From positions 1 through 64,000 of IMG/VR virus record IMGVR_UViG_3300044712_000786: 64,000 bases of DNA; one strand, 5' to 3'. Under the pieces are notes generated by a model that was not told the origin of the DNA, did not search any database, and worked only from the letters and a program-made list of their open reading frames with translations. Shown piece after piece: positions 52,401-60,074 of this stretch (position 1 is the stretch's first letter; each line of letters opens with the position of its first letter). Made by a program: the position numbers and the translations under genes. The DNA comes from a virus.

Positions 52401-55400
52401 AACAAAGACCAAAATAAGGTCGGCTATCATGACCTTTGGGATTTCGCCAAAAACCCTTGGGAAAAATTCGATTTCAAAGGCGCGCTAAGTTTTGCTGGCC
52501 AATATGCTAAAAGCGTAGTTAAGAATCGTTCTTTTGGAATGACTGACGAATTAAGGTCTCACCCCTTTGTAGCGGAAGATAACTCGATGTATCGCCAAAG
52601 CCCAGCTTCTATGTTGGCTAGAATGGCAATTAGTCCGTTTGCTAGACCTGTTCGAGTTCAAGACTCTTTCTCCCCTCTAAGTAAAGAGAAAGTAGAAAGA
52701 CTGCAAAAACTCAAGTCCTCTTCTTCATATGGAAGCAAGAGACATAAAGTTTATAATCAAGCTCTAACAGATGATAGCCTAGTAAAGCAACTGCTAGAAC
52801 TAGCAAAAAATCCCCCTCCTTCTGTAGGCATAATGAATAAAGGCTTTGTTCCTAATTTCGTTCTACCCAACAAGGGTTTCTTGGGCTCTCCATTCCCGTT
52901 TGAAGACTTCAGAAAGCTTAAAACGCTTGAAGAGCAATATAAGTTCATTAAAAGCGAGTTTCCTAAAGTGGGGCTAGCTAACCATCCTATTGGCGAGGGC
53001 TCTTCTCGCGCCGTTTATGGTATCGGCGGTAATATGGTATTAAAAATGGTTAAAGATACCAAGCATATTATCGATGGATATAAAAGCCACCCTCTAAACG
53101 AAGCTATTAGACAGAAAGTTTTACTAAAAGGATTTGCTCAAAATCAAACAGAGGGAAGTCAAATGTTTGCTGGCTTCCGAGACATTGTTCCTTATAACTA
53201 TGAAGTAGACGATAGATTCAAATACATCATAGCCGAAAGAGCAGCGGCAATGACCCAAGCAAATGCGGTTAAATTCGGTTATCCATCTGTTTCCGATGCT
53301 CTATATGAGCCCCGCTTCCGTAGGAGACTTACTTCTCTTTATAAAACGGGAGTAATTCCAGATGAAGGTTCTAAAAACTTTGGATTTATAAGGAGAGGGG
53401 GAGAAAATAGACCCGCGTTAATCGACTATGGATTAGACACTCAAACAGCTAAAAATCTATATGGTTTTACTGGGCAGGATTTTATTTCTAAGGGTTTAAT
53501 CCCGAATTTTGCTATAGAGTTTAAGGATAGAAAGCGCATCTATAAGACAGGCTTTGGTGGAGATACAGAGTTTCTAGAAAAGGTTCTATCTAAAATTAGC
53601 CCCGATACATCCTTACTGCAAGCTACTATTCATGGTAGTAGAGACGAATTATTGCAGCGAGTTACCCCAGCGGAATTAGAAGAAATTCTCGCGCTTAAGA
53701 ATATACCTATTAATAAAGACACTATTGCTCATATTAATATAGTAAAAACCCGTTTCGGTAATCTTCCTCATACCTTTGGTATTCAGCAGAAACTTTCTGG
53801 AAGCACGGCCCCCCTTGTGGTTGTTCCTTCGTTCCCAGACCCAGTAATTAACGCTGAAACTGGATTAGGCACTAAAGAAGGTAGGGGAACACTTATTAAT
53901 ACTATCCTAACGAGAAATCCTCGCGGAGAAGGAATAGTTCGCCCATCAGTAGATAGATTTGGACAGATAATGAAGATTCTCCAAGATAAATGGGGTAATA
54001 CTACAGAAGTTATTGGACTAGAAAGAGCTAGGCAGATGTTCGGCCTAAACGCAAAAAGGAAGGCTAGTGGATTCATTCCTAACTTTGCTGACCCGCTTAA
54101 ACTTGCTATAGCTCGCGAAATAGCCGCTGGTGTTCCAGCTAGCTTAATTAAAGTAGAAAATCACGCAAGTCTTAAGAGCGCAAATAATCCATTGGGATTA
54201 GCGGTTACCAATAAAAGAGACGAGCCCAACGGAGTATCCCAAGGTATTTCCCGCGCTATACGCGAGGGAGCTAACCCTAAAACTTATGGTAGCGGTAGGG
54301 TTCCCAACTTTGCTGACCAACCCCGAATTCTAACTGGCTTAAAGGGAATTTTACAGTCTAATCCCGCAACCGATGCTAACTTCAATCAGGGAGTTAGAGA
54401 CGAAATACTAGAAAAAGCTAAGACCCTAGTATTAAAAATGAAAGATAGTCAGGTTCCTATTGGGGAACTCGGGGTTCAAGCAGATAAGGCAGTTAAACAG
54501 TTTACCAAAATGGTAGCTGGTTTGACTAAGTCTCAGGAAATGATTGACTCATTTTCTAAGTCAATTAGTTATTGGAAGAGAGAAAATCAGAAGAACCGCC
54601 CTTCTACTCCGCTGAAGAATCAAGCGGATATTGGGGCTGGATTAGCTGCCCAAAATGCTTTAGAAGCCGAACTTCAAGCAAAAAGACAAGCTCAAGAAGA
54701 AAGAACTCAAAAGAGAAGATTAGATGCTCAAAGTTTCAAAGAAAAGACAATTACATCTACAGTAGGGCGCATTAATCAAGGCGAATTTATTCCTAATATA
54801 AGAAAGCCTATTTTGGCAGATGAAAGAGTAAGCGGAGCCCTGAAAAATCAAGCGATTTCCGTTGTCTCTGATGGAGGATTTGTATTAAGTGGGGATAGGA
54901 AGAAATACTATGACTGGTTAGCGAAGAACGATAAACAAGCCTTCAGGGGCGCTAAACAAATGAGAAACGCTAATCTCCAAAACAGAGCCTTTGGAGTAAG
55001 TTTCGGGGCTTCTATGGTTGGTGGACTAGCTAGCCAATTTATTGGTGACGCTACTCAAGAAAGAAGAGGATATAGTAAAGCTGTCGAAGGTGGGGCTAAC
55101 ACTCTAGCTATGGGAGCATTAGGCTTTCAGGTAGCTGGGCCAGCAGGAGCATTAGCTTTGGGTGCTGTATCGGGATGGGGTGCTGTTACGGATACTATTA
55201 AAGCCTTTAATGACACTCTTCCTGATTTACAAAAGAATCTGGAAGCTGTAACCGAAAGGTCTACAAGGACTTCAGACGCATTTAGTAAGTTCATACAGAC
55301 TAGCGAACAAATCAATAGTATTTTACTAAGTCCTAAACCGGGAGCAGCTAGAGAGTTACAACGCTTACGCACTCAACAATCTTCGGCGCTCGCAGATATT

Positions 55401-58400
55401 CCAGATAGAGACTCATTTGGTAAGTCTGCACGACAAGACCTATTAGACGCATTTAAAACTGGCGACGTAAACAAACAAATCGAAATCTCCGAAAGAGTAG
55501 CTAAGAGAATAGGAACAGAGAAAACCGCTGCCGAATTAGAAACTGGCTTTGCCGAATATCTTGACAAAAATAAGAAGATAAACAGCGAGGGATTTAGCCG
55601 AATTGACAGCTTTGAAAGGACTCTAAGGAGTTCTGTTAATAAGCAGGGATTAACCTTTGACCAATTCTTAGCTACTAATCCCGGCTCCTTAGACTATATT
55701 AAAAGCTCTGGAAGCGCCGAACAAATGGATTCTCGCCTAAGGGAATTAATTAATAAATTCGACCCTAGCTTTAATACTTCGTTTTCTGGAGCATTAAATA
55801 AACTATTTACAGAAGAAGGACCGCTTAAGCAGAACGCATATAAGAGAGTATTTAGCGGAGCTACTAACGAACAATTGGATAGCGAGCGAAAAGCCCTTGA
55901 ATTAATGAATAGAAATCAAGTAGAAAGCGCTAAATATATCGAATCCTTCGGTAATCAAGTTTTCTTAACTAAGGAAAAATTCCGCTCATTTACTGATGAT
56001 ATCGTCGCCTCGATGGAGAGGTTTAATGCTAATCTGCAAGCCGCAAATGAAAGAATAGATATATTCGGTAAGGGTCTAATTGATTTAAATGAACCTTCCT
56101 TGCGCCCCGAGGGACAACTAAATATTAGTCAGGGATTTAGAGATATACAGACAAAAGCGCAAGCCCAATCTCAATTTTCTCTAATTCAGAAACAGTTTGA
56201 ATCTGCTATGAGCGCTGCCCTAACTAAGGCGGAAACCCAAAGGTTCGACGCATTTGAAAAGTTAATGGGCGAAAAAGCTGGTGTTCTAAGTGGCGCTCAA
56301 CAAGTATCTAACGCCGCTTATACCAACGTTCTTTCTGGCGGTGACTTACTACAAAAACTAAACAATATTAATAATAGGACCGAAGTAACGGGTGGATTAT
56401 CTGAGATTAACAAAATTAATCAAGAATCTATCAGAAACACTTTAGAGGAATTTAACAAGATTGCCCGAGAAAAAGATAGCTCTATTACTGCTTTAATAGA
56501 TACTACCGCTAATAAGTTAGCCGCTCTTGATTTAACCAAGACTTTGGAAACTAGCCGCCTTAACTTGAATCAAAAGTTGAATTACGGGGGCGGGTTATCC
56601 GAAATACTAAATGGTAATATCAAAGCCCAGATGGTTCAGCTAGGAACCTCCGCTAATGTAGCTAATACTCTTAGAAACAGCACTGCTCCCGGTGAAGTAG
56701 CTTATCAAAGGGCTGAAATTCTTAAGAAATTCAACGTAGAAGTTCCCGAAAGCCTTAGGAAAGAACTATTTACAGAAAGTAAAAAGAATTTAACTCAAGC
56801 TGGTTTTTCGATTCCCGATGAGGTAATTCAAAAACAAATAGATTCTACATTCCCTAAATCTGACCCAGAGCGAGAAGCTAAAATAATTAAAGCTATGGAG
56901 GAAATGGCTAAACTAAGCCTCGCTGCTGTAAATGAAGAGTCATTAATCAAGCAAACCGAGCTAAGTATTGCTACTCAAACCCAGATTAACACTAAGAATA
57001 TATCTGATGGAATAGCACAAATATTAAAAGATGGATTGAAGGTAAGCGAATCTAAGAACACTAAAGATAGTCCCGCTCCTAGCTCATTTGAAATGCCAAT
57101 GTCTTGGGACATGCCTGCTAATCCGATGCTAAAGTATGATATTGGCTCAGTTTCTAAATCTATTAAATCTAAGGAAGAAGAATTTAAGAAAATAGAAGAT
57201 AATCCTGTAATGACTGTAATGCAGCGCGAAGGATGGTCTCCGTTTGCCGAAGCTAAACCTAAAAAACTTTATACTTTTTCTGATTTAAGGGAGATGGAAA
57301 GACTACAGGGAGAAATTGATAAAGATAAAACGACTCTTGCTAAAATCAAATTAGACGCCGCCAGAAATCAAATCTCTATTCCGTTTGGAATGTCACAAGA
57401 CTGGGAAGATAGCAAACCTAGCAAAATTACCCCTAATATAGGAACAACGAAAGCTAACTTAGGTTATTACGGAGGGATGGCTTATGATTTACCGATGCCG
57501 ATGACCCCTTCTCTGCCAGTCTATAATAACAAGAATATTATTACTCTAGCGGAAATTAAAGCTAAACAAATTAACGCAGCTAACGAAAAGAACTTCGGGG
57601 ATGTTATAAGGGAAGGACCGTTGCCTATTTCAACTACGGACCCAACTGCTCGACCACAAGCTAAAAATACTAGATACGCGGCAGAATTAAGACAGAGAAT
57701 AGAATTAGACGCCGCTACTAAAGATTATATAGCTAGCACGAAAGAATTAACAGAAGCTATGTATGGTGCCGTTGGAGGTTTTACTACCTTTAATGATACC
57801 ATTATCTCTACTCAAAAAACTCTAATTGACTTTGCGGGGTCAGTAAAAGAAGGTTTCCATGACTTAATTGGCTTAGCTATAAGAGGAACGGGCGATATTG
57901 AGGAAAGATTCCGCGAAATGTTCGAGGAAATACTTAATAAAGCCGCAACAAATATGGCTTCTAGCGGACTTGACTTTGTATTTAGCCAAGTTACTAAGGG
58001 TATTGGAGTTGAAAGCCTATTCAAGAATAAGGGCGGTTATATTCCTCGATTCTCTGAGGGTGGAGTAGTAAGAGGGGGTTCGGGAACTAAAGACGATGTT
58101 CTAGCTCAGCTTAGCGGCGGCGAATACGTTATCAATAGGTCCGCTGCTGAAAAAATTGGTTATAAAAACCTAGAAGCAATTAATAAAGGAGGTTCTTCGG
58201 GCGGTCCTTCTAACTGGGACGCTTTTGGGGCTGCTGGTGGAGCCGATTCATTTATTAATCAGCGCTCTAGCGGGATTACCGCTCATTTACAGAATGCTTA
58301 TCGATATAATGACCCTCGTCAGCCAACTGCTGGAGAGGTTGTAGTTGACCCTAGGTTGTCTATCCAAGCTCTAACTGACATGGATAATCCTCAAAGCAGG

Positions 58401-59213
58401 ATTAGAATGGAAAGGGAAGAGAATCTATTAAACTACATAACAGATAAACAAGATTTTCAAAAAGCCCAAGACAAGGCTCAGAAACAGTATAAGGAAGGTC
58501 TATGGTGGAGCTTTGGAACATCTTTAGCTGGCGCTGCTGGCAATACTTGGGCAGCGGGAGCTAAACCTAATACTTTAGGTGGCAAAGACTTTAAGGGAGC
58601 TTATGATACCTCTACTTCGGCTGAAGGCGCTGATTGGTCTAATCCCGGCTTTGAATACGAAAGATTCCAGTGGGATAGTAGTGTATCTCGCAGACCCCTA
58701 ACCCGTAATTCGGGAGGTTCTATCAATTCTAAGACAGCTTTATTAACTGGGGGCGAATATGTTATGTCGCCTGCTACTGTAAGCCGCCTAGGGGTGTCTA
58801 GAATGAATACCTTGAACGCTGGACACGTTCCCACTTTCGCTCTAGGAGGGCTTATGGGCTCTTCTAACGCTGGAAGCTCTCCAGACTCACTTAAGGAGTC
58901 TATAGACAAGCTAGTAGCCGTTTCCCAAGAGATACGGGGCACCCTAGAGGGTAAGGATACTAAAACGGGTAATAAAGATTCGGCACCCGCTATATCCAAT
59001 AACGTTAATATAACTATTTCTGTTACTCAGACTGGAAAAGTCAACTCAGACACTCAAGTTTCGTCTGGTGCAGGGGCTTCCGAGAAGGAAGACAAGAATA
59101 AGAAGCAGGACGAATACAAGAAACTTGGTATGATGATTGAAAACAAGGTCTTGGAAGTTATTGTTCAGGAGCAGAGACCGGGGGGTCTGCTTTATGATTC
59201 CGAATCTCGTTAA
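46479..59213 (+). CDS. Giant tape measure protein carrying enzyme-like domains
   Basis: At 4244 residues this is much longer than lambda H (about 850). Residues of about 89-310 are the TP901-type tape measure core (TEINVILGASSSNLKQFSNE, FSRQGLGVTETLKRTRDALI). From residue 550 a motif of the form G-(F/Y)-(V/I)-P-N-F-A recurs about a dozen times. Between copies are a zincin-like domain (HEMGH at 877-881, EAIAD at 945), a possible ART-like region (R1490, TSS 1523-1525), and a kinase-like domain (G-loop 2172, K2189, D2295, N2300, D2316). Residues 2838-2904 are hydrophobic and could enter the host membrane. The C-terminus has two tape-measure modules around SGGEYVINRSAAEKIG and TGGEYVMSPATVSRLG. 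It sets tail length and probably enters the host with DNA. Confidence 0.93.
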   Translation: MNLDGKLVIGADVTPALNEIVRMAGKLPPFKIRVDTRNFPLGSMAKSADQFAQSIQAANQRVLAFGASAGTIYAIEKAFRFLVSSTIEVEKRLTEINVILGASSSNLKQFSNELFNIAKTTGQSFDEVSKAALEFSRQGLGVTETLKRTRDALILTRQTGIDVGEAVSAITATLNSFTKAAYDSTTVINKLAKVDQNFAVSAGDLVEAIKRVGSSAEDAGVSLDELIAMVTSAQQITARGGSVIGNAYKTIFTRLQRPEVLNQLEEIGVAVRDNSNAILPAIKILENFSKSYDNLNQSQKSAATELVGSVYQINVLKAGLKDLGSSYSFYERALNDSASATDEAILRNEKMNKSIAAMVNSTKESWKQLSADIGEQAIGPAIKRALGAFDFAAGGLSELFSKNKGSGEQSVNIGKDIGQGILKGLSQFIEGPGLALVGLVMFRFAKTFTKFAIDSAKVVGELNKNIENRAILESEIATVLAQQPKIYERLLSGEITREQAEREVLTIIRNQNAALDIQKGIITSMGTSISTRGAAAVTRDKKVVVAASRGYIPNFANPVLTERAGAYKAGYVPGKVKLFENKVINDAERVIPPSNLKNLGSTANTSAIVPPLASPAGQVYKAAFKTMSGVDLATGQKGFMYGRNYFQREWIKSTAKNRKLSVNDPDVIMTLGKEFANKYGTKQGFLAVNKGFVPNFAQYQYPTIAAIRKQRPQLGDILKNAPTVWGQATGQRFLNHDLTGDKIPISYRDNINLGDMMNNILAKGKFRASEGFVPSFASFKEYKGIGLTARVPDSEILDPEAASKFAQKLSLDGNVSTLLKVIRKVAPKSPALEDNSLKFEVNSGLRFGNDFKASGLYQSDNDTISISSSARSQTLAHEMGHMVDISSFSDFYKQSGFSRKKLINALRRDQIKFKSRPYLMTGAFDGDMVRDMLMMYRSPDKRNKEAIADIFADSGRIFNPKMEDYSHKKYLTTGEAPKMIRKGIKKILGLKSSGFIPNFGPIKDPYKVNPIYHVLETIRKSSGSDYQNNWGEPINYDERQEENKRLIASVKSIGFAGYGIKSDNKDYQIGSMFAPYAITTGYEEKEVAKYIPMDKLKAAGLSERRIYKMLFKGDRLSSRFQQYNDPFSIESSQAKIRRAKEGIAVKKASGNTINLNAATYLASRMKENSQDKWAQQNAISEALNTIVPYPELQSEKQEGKVVKQYLSSGDNKYKRGSLKETKEKLMQYFGIKVNKTDAAGMLSEKRLLRSLGLASRGSPTLAEDRGLELNDYKNNQQRRITVSSKIGQYRKELEIASLVDNPISPAMSLDDYRRYILTHGATPTTPFSRVITQLQRASAKEDKGDRKTNLEYALRSIAGGSVSSTATIRNLPRLNKIFPELKLTNKEIIRAFKNSTYGKIFRPAEQKPSILGQTMESLKAFKGFRSTQAKARLGRGEVKGVTQDMFNSDITPYASFSIIQRETPKNIQDILFNLEKSFADRVSQSKLLFRGSSIIEPMLVNLLGSFTSLGGRTDEKRIRSYLTSSIVKSASYGLSSPIGDKKGVVSIYSRPILENLGLLQSGLVPSNEQANSVVAERLHRKALMGVLNLENGRLLKPKDFMSSVRDIEIPEELIQFNRGLNELASGSIINRASPKITSTPMGGVMNLYRKVETSGMTPRQKDFRGPKTPLPFEDIKGWDSERMVKYLRSSLGDTERGVAPFGSEHSSYFDLRYMSFTDRKMRKDIAEGRVSLQDYSSIIFQRKVPVQELVTPENLGDIMTSGEATKKKIFDRGVFFDLPRFRDKFGISEHTSEREYPFLTTAPAGKVSNFGKIFGLSRSKGYVPNFAYIPGISQLAGRLLTNITHTESYGLKERMDSIKQLKLKDYIGALVKDIPTPAASPKGEVWNTYDRDILFRSVFKLPHRVLMPENQDFLKSRKLVKTSDSTYRLTNKGRILSNALQSLSQGKYAPQPNNPNELYILGQNKTMGGFDFTINKDQNKVGYHDLWDFAKNPWEKFDFKGALSFAGQYAKSVVKNRSFGMTDELRSHPFVAEDNSMYRQSPASMLARMAISPFARPVRVQDSFSPLSKEKVERLQKLKSSSSYGSKRHKVYNQALTDDSLVKQLLELAKNPPPSVGIMNKGFVPNFVLPNKGFLGSPFPFEDFRKLKTLEEQYKFIKSEFPKVGLANHPIGEGSSRAVYGIGGNMVLKMVKDTKHIIDGYKSHPLNEAIRQKVLLKGFAQNQTEGSQMFAGFRDIVPYNYEVDDRFKYIIAERAAAMTQANAVKFGYPSVSDALYEPRFRRRLTSLYKTGVIPDEGSKNFGFIRRGGENRPALIDYGLDTQTAKNLYGFTGQDFISKGLIPNFAIEFKDRKRIYKTGFGGDTEFLEKVLSKISPDTSLLQATIHGSRDELLQRVTPAELEEILALKNIPINKDTIAHINIVKTRFGNLPHTFGIQQKLSGSTAPLVVVPSFPDPVINAETGLGTKEGRGTLINTILTRNPRGEGIVRPSVDRFGQIMKILQDKWGNTTEVIGLERARQMFGLNAKRKASGFIPNFADPLKLAIAREIAAGVPASLIKVENHASLKSANNPLGLAVTNKRDEPNGVSQGISRAIREGANPKTYGSGRVPNFADQPRILTGLKGILQSNPATDANFNQGVRDEILEKAKTLVLKMKDSQVPIGELGVQADKAVKQFTKMVAGLTKSQEMIDSFSKSISYWKRENQKNRPSTPLKNQADIGAGLAAQNALEAELQAKRQAQEERTQKRRLDAQSFKEKTITSTVGRINQGEFIPNIRKPILADERVSGALKNQAISVVSDGGFVLSGDRKKYYDWLAKNDKQAFRGAKQMRNANLQNRAFGVSFGASMVGGLASQFIGDATQERRGYSKAVEGGANTLAMGALGFQVAGPAGALALGAVSGWGAVTDTIKAFNDTLPDLQKNLEAVTERSTRTSDAFSKFIQTSEQINSILLSPKPGAARELQRLRTQQSSALADIPDRDSFGKSARQDLLDAFKTGDVNKQIEISERVAKRIGTEKTAAELETGFAEYLDKNKKINSEGFSRIDSFERTLRSSVNKQGLTFDQFLATNPGSLDYIKSSGSAEQMDSRLRELINKFDPSFNTSFSGALNKLFTEEGPLKQNAYKRVFSGATNEQLDSERKALELMNRNQVESAKYIESFGNQVFLTKEKFRSFTDDIVASMERFNANLQAANERIDIFGKGLIDLNEPSLRPEGQLNISQGFRDIQTKAQAQSQFSLIQKQFESAMSAALTKAETQRFDAFEKLMGEKAGVLSGAQQVSNAAYTNVLSGGDLLQKLNNINNRTEVTGGLSEINKINQESIRNTLEEFNKIAREKDSSITALIDTTANKLAALDLTKTLETSRLNLNQKLNYGGGLSEILNGNIKAQMVQLGTSANVANTLRNSTAPGEVAYQRAEILKKFNVEVPESLRKELFTESKKNLTQAGFSIPDEVIQKQIDSTFPKSDPEREAKIIKAMEEMAKLSLAAVNEESLIKQTELSIATQTQINTKNISDGIAQILKDGLKVSESKNTKDSPAPSSFEMPMSWDMPANPMLKYDIGSVSKSIKSKEEEFKKIEDNPVMTVMQREGWSPFAEAKPKKLYTFSDLREMERLQGEIDKDKTTLAKIKLDAARNQISIPFGMSQDWEDSKPSKITPNIGTTKANLGYYGGMAYDLPMPMTPSLPVYNNKNIITLAEIKAKQINAANEKNFGDVIREGPLPISTTDPTARPQAKNTRYAAELRQRIELDAATKDYIASTKELTEAMYGAVGGFTTFNDTIISTQKTLIDFAGSVKEGFHDLIGLAIRGTGDIEERFREMFEEILNKAATNMASSGLDFVFSQVTKGIGVESLFKNKGGYIPRFSEGGVVRGGSGTKDDVLAQLSGGEYVINRSAAEKIGYKNLEAINKGGSSGGPSNWDAFGAAGGADSFINQRSSGITAHLQNAYRYNDPRQPTAGEVVVDPRLSIQALTDMDNPQSRIRMEREENLLNYITDKQDFQKAQDKAQKQYKEGLWWSFGTSLAGAAGNTWAAGAKPNTLGGKDFKGAYDTSTSAEGADWSNPGFEYERFQWDSSVSRRPLTRNSGGSINSKTALLTGGEYVMSPATVSRLGVSRMNTLNAGHVPTFALGGLMGSSNAGSSPDSLKESIDKLVAVSQEIRGTLEGKDTKTGNKDSAPAISNNVNITISVTQTGKVNSDTQVSSGAGASEKEDKNKKQDEYKKLGMMIENKVLEVIVQEQRPGGLLYDSESR
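48126..58841 (+). repeat. Dispersed GFVPNFA motif within the tape measure gene
   Basis: Seven-residue motifs begin at 48126 (GYIPNFA), 48549 (GFVPNFA), 48789 (GFVPSFA), 49458 (GFIPNFG), 51939 (GYVPNFA), 52842 (GFVPNFV), 53493 (GLIPNFA), 54069 (GFIPNFA), 54294 (GRVPNFA), 54780 (GEFIPNI, degenerate), 58035 (GYIPRFS) and 58821 (GHVPTFA). Each is often preceded by S/N-K or A-S and sits between blocks that differ from one another. Confidence 0.9.
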
Positions 59214-60072
59214 TCTGTTCTCTTAAGCTGATAATCTCACGCTCAAGCATGTTAATAGCCTGATTATAAACAACATCTATAGTCAGGCTGTTTTGCATCA
59301 TCATAGGAAGCTCTAAAACGGGGGTAAAATCTCTCGAAATTGAATAGGGAGCCCTATTTACTAAATTTGGGTATAGCGTATTAAGAACAAGCTTCCATTT
59401 TTTAACAGATAGCTTGCCCGAAGATAGCCCTTCTTGGATAGGGTTACTTACTATAATAGTAGAAGTGTTATCCTGAGAGCTTAAGGAGGATACTTCGCGC
59501 TCTAATACGAGGGCTTCATCTAAAACGCTAAAGCTAATATCGAATACAGCCCCCTCTCCAGAGCCCCCCTTCATTTTACATTCTCCTTCAGGCGCTTTAA
59601 TATACAAACCTCTATTCTTTACCCCTATACGAGATATTACCCCACCTTCTTTGATGTTGGTAACGATTATCTTAGTAGAAAGATACTCCCCCTCTTTTAC
59701 GTCAAGGGAGGGTATGCCAGCATCTACGCTCAAAATATCCCCTACTTTATATCCAGAACCATTGTTAAGAATAGCGGTAACTATGTCCATTTCATACTGC
59801 GGGAAACTTAGAAAAATAGAATCCCCATATTGAAGCTTTGGAATGACATCTTCAGCTATGGAAATACATTTAGAATCTACTACCTTGAAATCCCAAGCTA
59901 ACTCTTCCTTTGAAGCGAAGTTAATGACATAGAAAGCATTCTCTTTATTGACCCGTAAATAGCTGCCTTCTCTGACCTTAGATAGGTCATCTAGGGTACA
60001 ACAATACGCTTCATTAGTATTGTTTTTAATCGAAAGAGAACTTCCGTTAAACAAACTTCGTGGATTAATCAT
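59158..60072 (-). CDS. Hypothetical virion-type protein, convergent with tape measure
   Basis: A 304-residue protein with a beta body (CISIAEDVIPKLQYGDSIFL, then GSGYKVGDILSVDAG, a G-S-G-Y turn motif also seen in spikes) and a C-terminal coiled coil (NQAINMLEREIISLREQINE). The last 18 codons lie antisense to the end of the tape measure gene (56-base overlap). It follows the fibre gene on the minus strand by two bases, so the two are probably co-expressed. A fibre assembly or capping role is possible; the family is not recognised. Confidence 0.6.
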   Translation of the reverse strand: MINPRSLFNGSSLSIKNNTNEAYCCTLDDLSKVREGSYLRVNKENAFYVINFASKEELAWDFKVVDSKCISIAEDVIPKLQYGDSIFLSFPQYEMDIVTAILNNGSGYKVGDILSVDAGIPSLDVKEGEYLSTKIIVTNIKEGGVISRIGVKNRGLYIKAPEGECKMKGGSGEGAVFDISFSVLDEALVLEREVSSLSSQDNTSTIIVSNPIQEGLSSGKLSVKKWKLVLNTLYPNLVNRAPYSISRDFTPVLELPMMMQNSLTIDVVYNQAINMLEREIISLREQINEIRNHKADPPVSAPEQ

Positions 60073-60074
60073 TT

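Noticed and set aside
58601-58999. 132-codon minus-strand frame near the tape measure C-terminus
   Set aside because: Antisense to the recognised GGEYV module; no initiation signals.
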